The notes beneath the pieces were generated by a model. That model was not told the DNA's origin. It ran no database searches and worked only from the letters and a program-made list of their open reading frames with translations. From Sinorhizobium shofinae (lineage in GTDB: Bacteria > Pseudomonadota > Alphaproteobacteria > Rhizobiales > Rhizobiaceae), in assembly GCA_001704765.1 (NCBI GenBank), contig MBFK01000024.1:36633-100632 (forward strand): 64,000 nt of DNA. Direction: 5' to 3'. How positions within the stretch are numbered: the stretch's first letter is position 1; each line of letters opens with the position of its first letter. Position numbers and translations under genes: made by a program. Shown in pieces: positions 1 to 8,930 of the stretch.

Positions 1-1
1 G

Positions 2-103
2 CAGGTGTCGCCTTCGAACGGCCCCTCCGACTGGCAGGTCGACTATGATGAGCAGGCACGCCAGTCGCGGCGGATCGCCGGCAAGCTGGAGGCGGCGGAG
101 TAG
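2..103 (+). CDS. fdsA: Formate dehydrogenase alpha subunit, C-terminal tail (partial)
   Basis: An open frame runs in from the left edge and ends at a TAG at 101-103. The 33 residues include SNGPSDWQVDYDEQARQSRR, which resembles the conserved C-terminus of the molybdenum-containing catalytic subunit FdsA of soluble NAD-dependent formate dehydrogenases. The call is strengthened by the two genes that follow directly, fdhD/fdsC and fdsD, in the usual fds order. Only the last few percent of the protein is present, so no catalytic residues can be checked. Confidence 0.75.
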   Translation, partial: QVSPSNGPSDWQVDYDEQARQSRRIAGKLEAAE

Positions 104-111
104 GGGGCTGA

Positions 112-1017
112 ATGGCAGGCAAACGACTTCCGTCCTCACCAACTGCCGTCACGGTCGGCGCGCCCGACAGGACCCGCTTCAGGACGACGGCGAAGGTTCC
201 GGAAGCTGCGCGGCGTGCGGGCGTGCTCGCCCCGCAATCGCGCGTCGTGCCGGAGGAGACACCGATTGCCCTGACCTATGGCGGGTCGACGCACGCCGTG
301 ATGATGGCGACGCCCGCTGATCTTGAGGACTTCGCTGTCGGCTTCAGCCTTACCGAAGGCATTATCACGGACCCGGATCAGATCGAGACGGTCGATGTGG
401 TTGCCGAGGACAAGGGCATCGACCTGCAGATCCGCCTCCGGGACGAGCAGAACGAGGCGCTGCGCCTGCGCCGCCGCCACATGGCGGGGCCGGTCGGCTG
501 CGGGCTCTGCGGCATCGAGTCTATCGAGCAGGCCGTGCGAGCGACGCCGGATGTTTCCGGCTCGGCCCTGAGGCTCTCCGAGCAGGATGTTGTGCAGGCT
601 GTCGGCCTGCTCAACGGCCAGCAGCCTCTCCACCTGGAGACGCGCGCCGTGCATGGTGCGGCCTTCTATGTGCCGGGAAGGGGGCTGATCGCGGTTCGCG
701 AGGATGTCGGTCGCCACAATGCGCTGGACAAGCTGACGGGTGCCGCTGCGCGCGCCGGCTTCAAGGGCACCGAAGGCGCCGTCGTCGTCACCTCGCGCGT
801 GTCAGTCGAGATGGTGCAGAAGACAGCGATTACCGGAAGCCCGGTGATCATCGCCATTTCGGCGCCGACGGCGCTTGCGGTCCGCACGGCGCAGGAGGCG
901 GGCATGACGCTGATCGCGCTGGTGCGGGGCGACGAATTCGAAATCTTCACCCATGCCGAGCGCATAGAGCGGGACGAGGAAAAGCGTGCGCGCTTTTCCG
1001 CCCGCATCCCGCGCTGA
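112..1017 (+). CDS. fdhD: Formate dehydrogenase accessory sulfurtransferase FdhD/FdsC
   Basis: 301 residues. FdhD proteins carry sulfur from a cysteine desulfurase to the molybdenum cofactor and are needed for active formate dehydrogenase; they act in the cytoplasm. The FdhD cysteine loop is present as GPVGCGLCGIES, with the CxxC pair at residues 130 and 133. The C-terminal half contains the conserved EDVGRHNALDK and VSVEMVQK blocks. The ATG at 112 lies 8 bases after the fdsA stop and follows a G-rich Shine-Dalgarno stretch, so the gene is probably translated from the fds operon. The N-terminal ~45 residues are variable, and a later start cannot be excluded. Confidence 0.93.
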   Translation: MAGKRLPSSPTAVTVGAPDRTRFRTTAKVPEAARRAGVLAPQSRVVPEETPIALTYGGSTHAVMMATPADLEDFAVGFSLTEGIITDPDQIETVDVVAEDKGIDLQIRLRDEQNEALRLRRRHMAGPVGCGLCGIESIEQAVRATPDVSGSALRLSEQDVVQAVGLLNGQQPLHLETRAVHGAAFYVPGRGLIAVREDVGRHNALDKLTGAAARAGFKGTEGAVVVTSRVSVEMVQKTAITGSPVIIAISAPTALAVRTAQEAGMTLIALVRGDEFEIFTHAERIERDEEKRARFSARIPR

Positions 1018-1045
1018 TACACAACTGAGACCGGAGCTGTCGCCG

Positions 1046-1279
1046 ATGTCGCCTGAAAATCTGAATGCCAAGCTCATCTACATGGCGAACCAGATCGCCA
1101 CCTTCTTCCAGAGCCAGCCGGCGGATCAGGCGGCGCAAGGGGTGGCGACGCATATCAACAAATATTGGGAGGCGCGCATGCGCCGCAAGCTGTTCGAGCA
1201 TATCGAGCGTGGCGGCGAGGGATTGAATCCGCTGGTGTTGGAAGCAGCACCGAAGATCCGCCGCCCGGAAGCGGCGTAG
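1046..1279 (+). CDS. fdsD: NAD-dependent formate dehydrogenase delta subunit
   Basis: 77 residues beginning MSPENLNAKLIYMANQIATF, the typical start of FdsD. The small delta subunit belongs to the soluble formate dehydrogenase complex (FdsGBAD) that oxidises formate to CO2 with reduction of NAD+. Its exact role is poorly defined, but it is needed for activity in characterised systems. The frame is open upstream to 986 inside fdhD, but family similarity starts at the ATG at 1046, 28 bases after the fdhD stop. It is the last gene of the fds operon; a strong hairpin follows at 1458-1488. Confidence 0.9.
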   Translation: MSPENLNAKLIYMANQIATFFQSQPADQAAQGVATHINKYWEARMRRKLFEHIERGGEGLNPLVLEAAPKIRRPEAA

Positions 1280-1457
1280 CCCAGCGGTGGTGGCCGGAAG
1301 GCGACCCCAACCCCACCCCGGAGGAGTGCCACTCTTCGCCGCACCCTCGGCTGGAAGGTGCCGGTTGGGTCGGAAGGACGACGCCTGAGTCCGCCCCTTT
1401 CGGGGAAGGGGTGCCTCGAGCAGTCGTGGATTAAATAATCAGCACGCAAAGTATTGA

Positions 1458-1488
1458 GGGGAAGGTGGCCACCGGTGCCACCTTCCCC
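1458..1488. terminator. Perfect 12-bp hairpin between convergent fdsD and MCP genes
   Basis: The stem GGGGAAGGTGGC (1458-1469) pairs perfectly with 1477-1488 around a 7-base loop. It lies between the 3' ends of two convergent genes and could serve both. There is no long T-tract on either side, so factor-independent termination is likely but not certain. The rest of the 239-base gap holds no convincing gene. Confidence 0.55.
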
Positions 1489-1518
1489 TTCTCCGAGCGC
1501 GGTGTGCGGGTATTGCGC

Positions 1519-3300
1519 TCAGAAATTCTGCCAGGCTTCGGCGACCGGCACGACCGCGAGGTTTCGTTTTTGGGCGCCTTTTGTCGCCCTTGCCGCATGA
1601 AACCGAGCCGGCGAGGGGCGCGCATCGGGGCGCATTTCGGTCGGACCGCCGTTGATATCCTGGCCGATGCGGAATTGCCGAAGGAGGCCGTAGAGAGCTT
1701 CTGCCTCGCGCGACATGGCGTGGCTTGCAGCGGTGCTTTCCTCCACCATGGCGGCGTTTTGCTGCGTCGCCTGATCCATCGCGTTGACCGCCTGATTGAT
1801 TTCCCTCAGGCCCGTCGCCTGCTCCCGCGCCGCTTCGACGATCGCCGAGACGTTGAGGTTGATGTCCTGGACCTGGACGAGGATCTGTTCCAGTGCCGCG
1901 CCGGTCTGCCCGACCAGCGAGACGCCGTTCCGGACATGCTCGCCGGAGGTGGTGATCAGGGCTTTGATATCCTTTGCGGCGCTTGCCGAGCGCTGGGCCA
2001 GTTCCCGCACCTCCGTCGCCACGACCGCGAAGCCCTTGCCTGCTTCGCCGGCGCGCGCCGCCTCCACGCCGGCATTGAGCGCCAGAAGATTGGTCTGGAA
2101 CGCAATATCGTCGATCACGCCGATGATGTTGCCGATCTCACGCGATGATTGCTCGATCTGATCCATCGCACCGATTGCGCTCTTGACGACGAGCCTCGAG
2201 CGTTCGGCTCCGTCCTTTGTCTTTGCAACAAGGTGGCCCGCTTCCTCCGCTCGGCGGCTCGAATCGGCGACCGTGGTGGTGATTTCGTCCAGCGCAGCGG
2301 CCGTTTCCTCAACGGATGCGGCCTGCTGTTCGGTACGCTTCGACAGGTCATCGGCGGCGGACCTGATCTCGCGTGCGCCGCCTGCAATCGCCCCGGCATT
2401 GTCGCCGACCGTTTGCATCGCTCGACAAAGGCGAACGAGCGCTTCGTTGAAGTCGCTGCGCACCGTCTCCATGCTCGGTACGAAAGGCCTGTCCAGAGAC
2501 AGCGTCAGGTCGCCTTCCGCCAGCGAACGCAAGCCGGCGCCAAGCGCGTTGATCGCCGCCATGCGTTCGCTCACATCGGTCGCAAACTTGACCACCTTGT
2601 AGACCTTGCCGTTGGGGTCGCGGATCGGGTTGTAGGCGGCCTGAATCCATATTTCCTTGCCGCCCTTGCCATAGCGGACGAATTCGCTGGAGATGAAGTC
2701 GCCCTGGGCAAGCCGTCTCCAGAAGTCGCTATATTCGGCCGTGCGGGTGTAGTTCGGCTCGCAGAACATGCTGTGATGGCGCCCCTCGATTTCCGAGAGA
2801 CGATAGCCGAGGGCGGTGCAGAAATTTTCGTTGGCGGTGATGACTTCCCCGGCCGGAGTGAATTCGATCACCGCTTGCGAACGGGAGATCGCATCAAGTT
2901 TGCCCGCGTCTTCGGTGGCTTTGAGTTTTGCGTCCGTGATGTCTGTGGCGAACTTGACGACCTTGTATGGTTTGCCGCTGCGCAAGATCGGGTTGTAGGT
3001 CGCCTGAATCCATACTTCCCGCCCGGCCTTGGTAACGCGCTTGTAAGCATTGCTGTCGAATTCGCCGCGGCCAAGACGAGCCCAGAACTCTCGATATTCC
3101 GGCGTTGCGACATAGTCGGCAGCGCAAAACATGCGATGGTGCTGGCCAACAATCTCCTGAAGGTTGTAGCCGAGGGCCTTGCAGAAATTTTCGTTGGCGG
3201 TGAGGATGTTGCCGGTGAGATCGAACTGGATGATCGCCTGCGATTTCGACAATGCTGCAATGATGTGGTTTGAATCCAAACGCTTCGCAAAAGAAAACAT
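1519..3300 (-). CDS. Soluble methyl-accepting chemotaxis protein with two PAS domains
   Basis: 593 residues without membrane segments. Two PAS domains in tandem (about residues 10-120 and 130-245; both contain ENFC.ALGY and YKVVKFATD) are followed by a short linker and the MCP signalling domain. The signalling hairpin is present as IIGVIDDIAFQTNLLALNAG followed by EAARAGEAGKGFAVVA. The protein ends in AWQNF, which fits the tethering pentapeptide for CheR/CheB (aromatic-x-x-aromatic). It should feed an internal redox or energy signal to CheA/CheW in the cytoplasm. McpY of S. meliloti is a cytosolic receptor of this kind, but I cannot prove orthology. A cheW gene lies upstream on the same strand, separated by a terminator and a repeat. 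Confidence 0.93.
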   Translation of the reverse strand: MFSFAKRLDSNHIIAALSKSQAIIQFDLTGNILTANENFCKALGYNLQEIVGQHHRMFCAADYVATPEYREFWARLGRGEFDSNAYKRVTKAGREVWIQATYNPILRSGKPYKVVKFATDITDAKLKATEDAGKLDAISRSQAVIEFTPAGEVITANENFCTALGYRLSEIEGRHHSMFCEPNYTRTAEYSDFWRRLAQGDFISSEFVRYGKGGKEIWIQAAYNPIRDPNGKVYKVVKFATDVSERMAAINALGAGLRSLAEGDLTLSLDRPFVPSMETVRSDFNEALVRLCRAMQTVGDNAGAIAGGAREIRSAADDLSKRTEQQAASVEETAAALDEITTTVADSSRRAEEAGHLVAKTKDGAERSRLVVKSAIGAMDQIEQSSREIGNIIGVIDDIAFQTNLLALNAGVEAARAGEAGKGFAVVATEVRELAQRSASAAKDIKALITTSGEHVRNGVSLVGQTGAALEQILVQVQDINLNVSAIVEAAREQATGLREINQAVNAMDQATQQNAAMVEESTAASHAMSREAEALYGLLRQFRIGQDINGGPTEMRPDARPSPARFHAARATKGAQKRNLAVVPVAEAWQNF

Positions 3301-3679
3301 GATTGCTCTCCAAACTCGTTTCGCTTGCTAAATCGATGTCAATACTGGATGAGCTCTTGATCGGCCGGGCTTGCGGACTGATCCGGTATCTGCTCCCGGG
3401 GACAAGAACAGGATGTCGTTGAGTCAACTGTGTCTGGTCTGCCGCGCGCCGTCCCGCGCAGGTCAGGCCTGATGTTTTGGGGAAATCTCGAAAATCTTGG
3501 GTCTTCATGCCCAGCGCAATTTGCACAACCTACGTTAGATTTAATGCGTTAATGCTGTGTTAAAATAGTAATTATCAAATGTCAGTTGTATAAAATTGTA
3601 ACATTATCAGCAGTTGAATTTACAGTTGAAGTTTTGTCTAACGGTTGTCCTGGCACGCCCAACGCATGCAGCCGGAACG

Positions 3680-3710
3680 AAAAAAGGCCGTCTCGCAGGG
3701 CGAGACGGCC
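3680..3710 (-). terminator. Rho-independent terminator downstream of cheW
   Basis: Read on the minus strand, a perfect 10-bp stem (GGCCGTCTCG with its complement, 5-base loop) is followed by six T residues. It lies about 125 bases past the cheW stop and would end that transcript before the chemoreceptor gene. The rest of the 3301-3836 gap is an AT-rich stretch around 3540-3640, probably holding the chemoreceptor promoter, plus a palindromic repeat. Confidence 0.75.
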
Positions 3711-3723
3711 TTGATCGGCTAAG

Positions 3724-3820
3724 CGCGGTGCGTCTTATCAGACGCACAAAGGTCGCGTAGCACTTTGAATTGCTGCATGTTTTTATCCTTAAATCGGCTC
3801 CGATTTAAGGAAACATGCGA
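3724..3820. repeat. RIME-like double-palindrome intergenic repeat, copy A
   Basis: Two palindromes lie in series: a small one built on GTGCGTC/GACGCAC (3728-3746), and a large one built on CCTTAAATCGG/CCGATTTAAGG enclosed by CATGTT/ACATG (about 3776-3818). Near-identical copies occur at 28054-28167, with a partial copy at 40027-40080. Such elements are common between genes in Sinorhizobium. I see no coding capacity. Confidence 0.8.
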
Positions 3821-3836
3821 GTGGCGTTGCCGAATG

Positions 3837-4316
3837 TCAGGCGGCGAGATCCTCCACCTCGCGCTCCTTGAACATGCGAGCGAGGTTGAGGAAGCAGATC
3901 ATTCCGTTTTCGTTGGCGATGATGCCTTCGGCGAAGCTCTTGTCGAAGGAGGCGGTGACTTCGGGCACCGGCTGCACCTGGCTGCCCTGCACCGTCAGAA
4001 TGTCCGAGACGCGGTCGACGACGAGGCCGATCACCATGTTGTGGACTTCGGCGACGACGATGGCGCTGCGTTCGTTGGCGACCGTCGATTTCATGCCAAG
4101 CTTGTGGGCGAGGTCGATGATCGGAATCACCGTGCCGCGCAGGTTCATGACGCCGATCACTTCCGGCGGCGAATGCGGGATCGGCGTCGAGGGCGCCCAG
4201 CCGCGGATTTCGCGGATTGTCGTCGTCTTGACGCAGAATTCCTGATCGTGGAGGCGGAACGCGATGATCTCCAGCGTCTCTCCGTCAAATCCAGCCGTTT
4301 TCAACGTGCCTGTCAT
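3837..4316 (-). CDS. cheW: Chemotaxis coupling protein CheW
   Basis: 159 residues. CheW links chemoreceptors to the kinase CheA. The sequence shows the family blocks IREIRGWAPSTPIPHSPPEV, IGVMNLRGTVIPIIDLAHKL, VVDRVSDIL and FAEGIIANENGMICFLNLAR, spanning the whole single-domain length. The ATG at 4316 follows an AAGGAG-type Shine-Dalgarno; an in-frame upstream extension to 4400 has no family similarity. It probably works with the soluble receptor at 1519-3300. A rho-independent terminator lies downstream. Confidence 0.95.
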   Translation of the reverse strand: MTGTLKTAGFDGETLEIIAFRLHDQEFCVKTTTIREIRGWAPSTPIPHSPPEVIGVMNLRGTVIPIIDLAHKLGMKSTVANERSAIVVAEVHNMVIGLVVDRVSDILTVQGSQVQPVPEVTASFDKSFAEGIIANENGMICFLNLARMFKEREVEDLAA

Positions 4317-4522
4317 TCGAAGCTCCTTCCAGCTTCCCGTCGGCGCCCGCAAGGCGCAACTTCGTGATGTGGTCCGCCGACGACATCCGGCGAGGCGCAA
4401 GCCGCTTCATGCGCGGGGAGCCCGCCTTGCGCTTTCGCGGCATCCTAGGCTGGGATTCGTTAAGACTTGCTTTTTGCGAAGCCTCGAAGGACAGGCATTG
4501 CGGTCCGTGGCATGGGCACGGC

Positions 4523-5728
4523 TCAGGTGGAAGCTAGGACCGCCGCAAAATGCTCGAGGGCCCAGTCGACCTCTCCCGCGGTGATGACGAGCGGCGGGGC
4601 GATGCGGATCGTGTCGCCGTGGGTGTCCTTGGCGAGGATGCCGCGCTCCTTCAGCGCCTCGCAATATTTGCGGGCGCCGCCGGCCTCCGGCACGAGTTCC
4701 ACGGCGAGCATCAGGCCGCGGCCGCGGACCTCCTTGATGATGTTGGAGCGAATGTCCGTCAGCCCCTTCCTGAAGCGCTCGCCCATCAGCGCCGAATTTT
4801 CGATCATGCCCTCTTCGGTCAGCACCTTGAGCGCGGCCCTGGCGATCGCGCAGGCGAGCGGGTTGCCGCCGAAGGTGGAACCGTGCTGCCCGGGTCTCAG
4901 GACGCCGAGAACCTCCGAGTTCGAAAGCACGGCAGAAACCGGGTAGAAGCCGCCGGAGAGCGCCTTGCCGATCAGCGTCACATCCGCTTCGATGCCCTCG
5001 TGCTCTTCCGCGAGCAGCTTGCCGGTGCGGCCGAGGCCTGTCTGGATTTCATCGAGAACAAGCGTGATGCCGTGCTTCGTGCAGAGCTCGCGCACCGCCG
5101 CGAAATAGCCGGCCGGCGGCACGATCACGCCGGCCTCGCCCTGGATCGGCTCGACCAGGAACGCGACGGTGTTTTCGCTGATCGCTGCCCGGAAGGCATC
5201 GATGTCGCCGAACGGGACGATCTTGAAGCCAGGCGCGAAAGGCCCGAAGCCGTCATGCGAGTCGGGATCGGTCGAAAAGCCGACAATGCCGATCGTGCGG
5301 CCATGGAAGTTGTTGGAGCAGACGATGATCTCGGCCTGGTCGTTGGCGACGCCCTTCACCTCGTATCCCCATTTGCGAACGGCTTTGATCGCCGTCTCCA
5401 CCGCCTCGGCGCCGGAATTCATCGGCAGCACCTTGTGCGAGCCGGTGAGCGCGGCGACCTCCTCGTAAAAGAGAGCGAGCTGGTCATTGCGGAAGGCGCG
5501 AGAGGTGAGGGTCAGTTTCTGCGCCTGCTCCACCATCGCCTTGAAGATCTTCGGGTGACAATGGCCCTGGTTGACGGCCGAATAGGCCGAGAGGCAGTCG
5601 AGATAGCGGTTGCCTTCGATGTCCCAGACAAAGACGCCTTCGCCGCGCGTCAGCACGACGTCGAGCGGCTTGTAGTTGTGAGCGCCGAGCAGATGTTCGG
5701 TCTCGATCAGGGCTGCCATGGTCTTCAT
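4523..5728 (-). CDS. rocD: Ornithine aminotransferase
   Basis: 401 residues of the class III PLP-dependent aminotransferase family. It converts ornithine and 2-oxoglutarate to glutamate-5-semialdehyde and glutamate, the second step of arginase-type arginine catabolism. Visible landmarks are [20 protein letters not shown] near the N-terminus, [20 protein letters not shown], the aspartate motif [14 protein letters not shown], the PLP lysine in LIGKALSGG, and [14 protein letters not shown]. The ATG at 5728 has a GGAG eight bases upstream; the frame extends further upstream without similarity. The arginase gene lies 67 bases upstream on the same strand, so the two probably form one operon. Confidence 0.95.
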   Translation of the reverse strand: MKTMAALIETEHLLGAHNYKPLDVVLTRGEGVFVWDIEGNRYLDCLSAYSAVNQGHCHPKIFKAMVEQAQKLTLTSRAFRNDQLALFYEEVAALTGSHKVLPMNSGAEAVETAIKAVRKWGYEVKGVANDQAEIIVCSNNFHGRTIGIVGFSTDPDSHDGFGPFAPGFKIVPFGDIDAFRAAISENTVAFLVEPIQGEAGVIVPPAGYFAAVRELCTKHGITLVLDEIQTGLGRTGKLLAEEHEGIEADVTLIGKALSGGFYPVSAVLSNSEVLGVLRPGQHGSTFGGNPLACAIARAALKVLTEEGMIENSALMGERFRKGLTDIRSNIIKEVRGRGLMLAVELVPEAGGARKYCEALKERGILAKDTHGDTIRIAPPLVITAGEVDWALEHFAAVLAST

Positions 5729-5795
5729 CAATCGCTCTCCGCTCTGTCCTTCCGGCCGCCGCCTCGGATCGGCGGCGGCACGGGTCAGACCATTC

Positions 5796-6719
5796 TCAGG
5801 CGCTCCGGGTCGGACGGTCAAGGATGCGGCGGCCGAAGAGGCTCGCCGTCAGTTCCACCAGGATGCGGGCGCTCTTGCCGCGGTCGTCAAGAAACGGGTT
5901 GAGTTCGACGACGTCGAGCGACGAGACGAGGCCGCTGTCGCAAAGCATCTCCATGATGAGATGGGCCTCGCGGAAGGTGGCGCCGCCCGGGACGGTGGTG
6001 CCAACGCCGGGGGCAAACTCCGGATCCATGAAATCGACGTCGAGGCTCACATGCAGCAGGCCGTTGGCGGCGCGCACCTCGTCGAGGATCTGACGCATGA
6101 TATGGGCCATACCTATCTCGTCGACAGCCCGCATGTCGTAGACATTGACGCCGTGCTCGGCGATCTCCTCGCGCTCGCGAGCATCGACCGAACGGATGCC
6201 GACCTGGTAGACCCTTTTCGGGTCGACGAGCGGCCGGTTCGGAGCAAGGATGGGAGCGAATTCCGCTTCTCCGCAGAAGAAGGCGACCGGCATGCCGTGC
6301 ATGTTGCCGGATGGCGAGGTCGAAGGCGAGTTGAAGTCCGCATGGGCGTCGAGCCAGAGCACGAAGAGCGGCCGGCCGACTTCGTCCGCATGGCGCGCCA
6401 TGCCGGAGACACTGCCCATCGAAAGGGCGTGATCGCCGCCGAGAATAATGGGGAAATGTCCCTTGCGGGCCGTGTCGTGCACTGCATCGTTGAGTTCACG
6501 AGCAAAGGCGGCCACCAACTGCAGATTGTTGGCGCCCGGATGGTTTGCAAGGTCGCGCGCCGGCAGCGGTCGCAGGTCGCCCTCGTCGTGAACCGTGTGG
6601 CCCAGTTCGGCGAGGACCGTATCGATGCCGGCAATCCTAAGCGCCGTCGGGCCCATGGCCGCGCCGCGGCGCCCGGAACCTTCCTCGATGGGTGCGCCGA
6701 TCAACGTGATGGTCTTCAT
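5796..6719 (-). CDS. arcA/argI (arginase): Arginase
   Basis: 307 residues. It hydrolyses arginine to ornithine and urea. All three manganese-binding signatures are present: [28 protein letters not shown] and [17 protein letters not shown]. The N-terminus [20 protein letters not shown] matches bacterial arginases, and the length is normal. It is the first gene of the arginase-rocD pair and is divergent from an Lrp/AsnC-type regulator at 6861, the usual arrangement for arginine catabolism. The 141-bp shared intergenic region should contain the operators. Confidence 0.95.
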   Translation of the reverse strand: MKTITLIGAPIEEGSGRRGAAMGPTALRIAGIDTVLAELGHTVHDEGDLRPLPARDLANHPGANNLQLVAAFARELNDAVHDTARKGHFPIILGGDHALSMGSVSGMARHADEVGRPLFVLWLDAHADFNSPSTSPSGNMHGMPVAFFCGEAEFAPILAPNRPLVDPKRVYQVGIRSVDAREREEIAEHGVNVYDMRAVDEIGMAHIMRQILDEVRAANGLLHVSLDVDFMDPEFAPGVGTTVPGGATFREAHLIMEMLCDSGLVSSLDVVELNPFLDDRGKSARILVELTASLFGRRILDRPTRSA

Positions 6720-6860
6720 GTCCGCCTCTTCTCTTCGTTCGAATCTGTGGGGTTGGTGCGGATTATCGCCAAAAGCTGTGACAGCAAAAAGATGGAAAAC
6801 TGCCGATTAGAAGGCTACACTTCTCATACTGATAAGCCGTATTTGACAAAGTGACAGAGA

Positions 6861-7295
6861 ATGGACGACCTCGACCAAGCCCTCATCAGCGCCCTTCGGC
6901 AAAATGCGCGAACCCCGGTCTCAACGCTTTCCGCCATGACCGGCGTTTCGCGCGCCACCATCGCGGCGCGCATCGACCGGCTGGTGGCGAATGGAACGAT
7001 CGCGGCTTTCACCATCCGGACGGGATCGGAGATCCCCGCCTCCGGGGTGCGCGCCGTCGTCATGATCGAGGTTCACGGCAAGATGGCCGATCGCGTCGCC
7101 GAGCAATTGCGCGGTCTGCCGCAGGTGAGGGCGCTGCACAGCACCAATGGGCGGTGGGACTTCATCGCCGAGCTCCAGGACCGCGATCTCGCAAGCTTCG
7201 ACGAGACCTTGCGCCGCATCCGGCTCATCGACGGCATCACCGTCACCGAATCGAACATCCTGCTCAAGACCAGCAAAATCACCGGTGCTTTCTGA
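6861..7295 (+). CDS. Lrp/AsnC-family transcriptional regulator of arginine catabolism
   Basis: 144 residues. An N-terminal winged helix-turn-helix (about residues 1-60, including LISALRQNARTPVSTLSAMT and VSRATIAARIDRLVANG) is followed by an AsnC/RAM ligand-binding domain (VRAVVMIEVHGKMADRVAEQ; TESNILLKTSKI). It is divergently transcribed from the arginase-rocD genes, so induction of those genes by arginine or ornithine is the likely role. This is inferred from context. The start at 6861 has only a weak Shine-Dalgarno. Confidence 0.92.
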   Translation: MDDLDQALISALRQNARTPVSTLSAMTGVSRATIAARIDRLVANGTIAAFTIRTGSEIPASGVRAVVMIEVHGKMADRVAEQLRGLPQVRALHSTNGRWDFIAELQDRDLASFDETLRRIRLIDGITVTESNILLKTSKITGAF

Positions 7296-7395
7296 TCGCG
7301 CTGCTGCAGTTTGCGGCATCGGAAGGCGATTTTGTTCTTGATTTGTTCTCGTCTTCGTTTAAGATGCTCCGTCTCAGCGAACAAGGGAGGATGTC

Positions 7396-7875
7396 ATGGC
7401 CATTTCCGGTGGCGGCCCAATGGCGCGGCAGATCTGCATAAAGCTGTTCGTCAGGCACGGGGACGAGGAGCGGGCAATCGCTTTTTATCGTGACGTCTTC
7501 GGCGCCGAACTTCTCCAGCGCCATGAATGGAGCGGCATTCTGACGAGCGCCGATCTGAGCATCGGCGACTCGATTTTCCGGGTAGCCGGCGCCAATCCGC
7601 GCCGAGATGCCGAACCGCGCCTCGGCGGGCCGCGCTCGCCGCATGCACTCGGCACGACCGCGGCGATCCTTGAATTGCATGTCGACGACGTGGATCGCGT
7701 ACTCGCCCGGGCGATGGGCGCCGGCGCGAGCCTGCGCAACGCCGTCGAGACCCTGCCGACGGGCGATCGCGTCGCCGCGCTCATCGATCCGTTCGGCCAT
7801 ATCTGGGCGCTGTTCGCGGCCGTTGACGAAAGCGAGCTTTTGGACGCCTTCGGGGTCGAGCGCAATGCGGCTTGA
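7396..7875 (+). CDS. VOC-superfamily protein (PhnB/glyoxalase-like)
   Basis: 159 residues with the paired beta-alpha-beta-beta-beta layout of the vicinal oxygen chelate fold: FVRHGDEERAIAFYRDVFGA near the start and ATLPTGD-like VETLPTGDRVAALIDPFGHI near the end. The last segment resembles PhnB-type sequences (DPFGHIW). Substrate unknown. The ATG at 7396 follows AAGGGAGGATG. It lies 100 bases after the Lrp gene; its 3' end is convergent with the phosphotransferase gene, with palindromes between. Confidence 0.85.
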   Translation: MAISGGGPMARQICIKLFVRHGDEERAIAFYRDVFGAELLQRHEWSGILTSADLSIGDSIFRVAGANPRRDAEPRLGGPRSPHALGTTAAILELHVDDVDRVLARAMGAGASLRNAVETLPTGDRVAALIDPFGHIWALFAAVDESELLDAFGVERNAA

Positions 7876-7900
7876 GTGAGGGTAGGCGTCTCGGTTTGTA

Positions 7901-8028
7901 CCCCTCCCACATGGGGGAGGGGCTTCCCTGCTGCGCCCTTCAGAGATGGTCCGAACCGTGCCACTCGCGGGAATCTTGAGTTGAGTGGGACGGTGACGTC
8001 TACAACCCCTCCCCCTCGGGGGAGGGGT
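7901..8028. repeat. Two C/G-rich palindromes in a convergent intergenic region
   Basis: CCCCTCCC (7901-7908) pairs with 7915-7922, and an 11-bp perfect stem AACCCCTCCCC (8004-8014) pairs with 8018-8028 around CTC. They sit between convergent genes and may act as terminators in both directions, or be members of a dispersed palindrome family. Confidence 0.6.
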
Positions 8029-8057
8029 TGGGGAGGGGTGTTTTCCCAGCCTATCTG

Positions 8058-8843
8058 CTAGAAAAACTCGTCCAACAGGCAGTAGTAAAAGAGCTTTTCC
8101 GGATCGGGATTCGGCAATCCGTACAGATCGAGGAAGGGTCGAACCCAGTCTTCCCCCAGATTATAGGCGATGCTTCGGCAGGCGAGAGCAATGTCCTGGT
8201 TGAGGTCGGCGACGCCGAGGCGACTGCAGTCGATGAAGCCGGCGAAGCCGTCTCCGCGTGCGATGATGTTGGGCAAGCAGGCATCGCCGTGCGTGACCAC
8301 CAGTCGCTCGCCTTTCGGCCTTCGCGCTTGAATTTCGCCAAACAGGTCTGTCGCGGTTCTGCCCAGCCGCTCCTCATCGAAATCGGTCTCATCGACGAGG
8401 CCTGCATCCAGCCGTGTTTTGGCGGCGGCAATGCGACTGTCGAGCCGATGATCGAAGGGGCAGCGGGTCGGATCCAGCCGGTGCACGCGGCGGAGGGCTT
8501 CCGCGAGTATCGCAATGCGTCGGGCGGGCGCTTGTGTGGAGCTGGCAAGGTCGACGCCCTCTACCGCCTCCATCAGCAACCAGTGCCTGCCGGCATGGAC
8601 ATACTCGGCTATCACACGCGGGCAGGGTACTCCCTCTGCGGCGAGCCATTCCAGGCGCACCGCCTCGTCGGGCAGTTCGCCAAAGGGTCCTGCCTCTTCG
8701 TGCTTCAGGACGAGGCGCGGGCGACCCTCCGCCTCAAGCAGGAATACGGTCGACGCCGATTGCCCGAGCCTATCGCGCTCGCAGCGGTAGCCTGAGAGCC
8801 GATCGCGAAGGCTCGGCGGAAATACGATTTCTTGCGCGTGCAT
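8058..8843 (-). CDS. Aminoglycoside 3'-phosphotransferase-like protein
   Basis: 261 residues, very close to the ~264 of APH(3') enzymes, which phosphorylate the 3'-OH of kanamycin-type aminoglycosides in the cytoplasm. The catalytic loop is VVTHGDACLPNII (Brenner motif HGD), and the metal-binding segment is GFIDCSRLGVADLNQDIALA, both in canonical APH(3') form. It sits among core genes with normal local base composition, so it looks like an old chromosomal gene rather than a recently acquired cassette. Whether it gives resistance cannot be told from sequence. Confidence 0.9.
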   Translation of the reverse strand: MHAQEIVFPPSLRDRLSGYRCERDRLGQSASTVFLLEAEGRPRLVLKHEEAGPFGELPDEAVRLEWLAAEGVPCPRVIAEYVHAGRHWLLMEAVEGVDLASSTQAPARRIAILAEALRRVHRLDPTRCPFDHRLDSRIAAAKTRLDAGLVDETDFDEERLGRTATDLFGEIQARRPKGERLVVTHGDACLPNIIARGDGFAGFIDCSRLGVADLNQDIALACRSIAYNLGEDWVRPFLDLYGLPNPDPEKLFYYCLLDEFF

Positions 8844-8930
8844 GGCAGGCTCGGTTGATTTTGCGCGTGACTGCTCTCCTCTCCCCGTGCACGTCGGGCA
8901 CGGGGAGAGAGTCAGGAGGCTCAGCCTCGC

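Noticed and set aside
8058..8843. APH(3')-like gene as a recently acquired resistance cassette
   Set aside because: No flanking insertion sequence, integron site or composition shift; it sits in core DNA between typical chromosomal genes.
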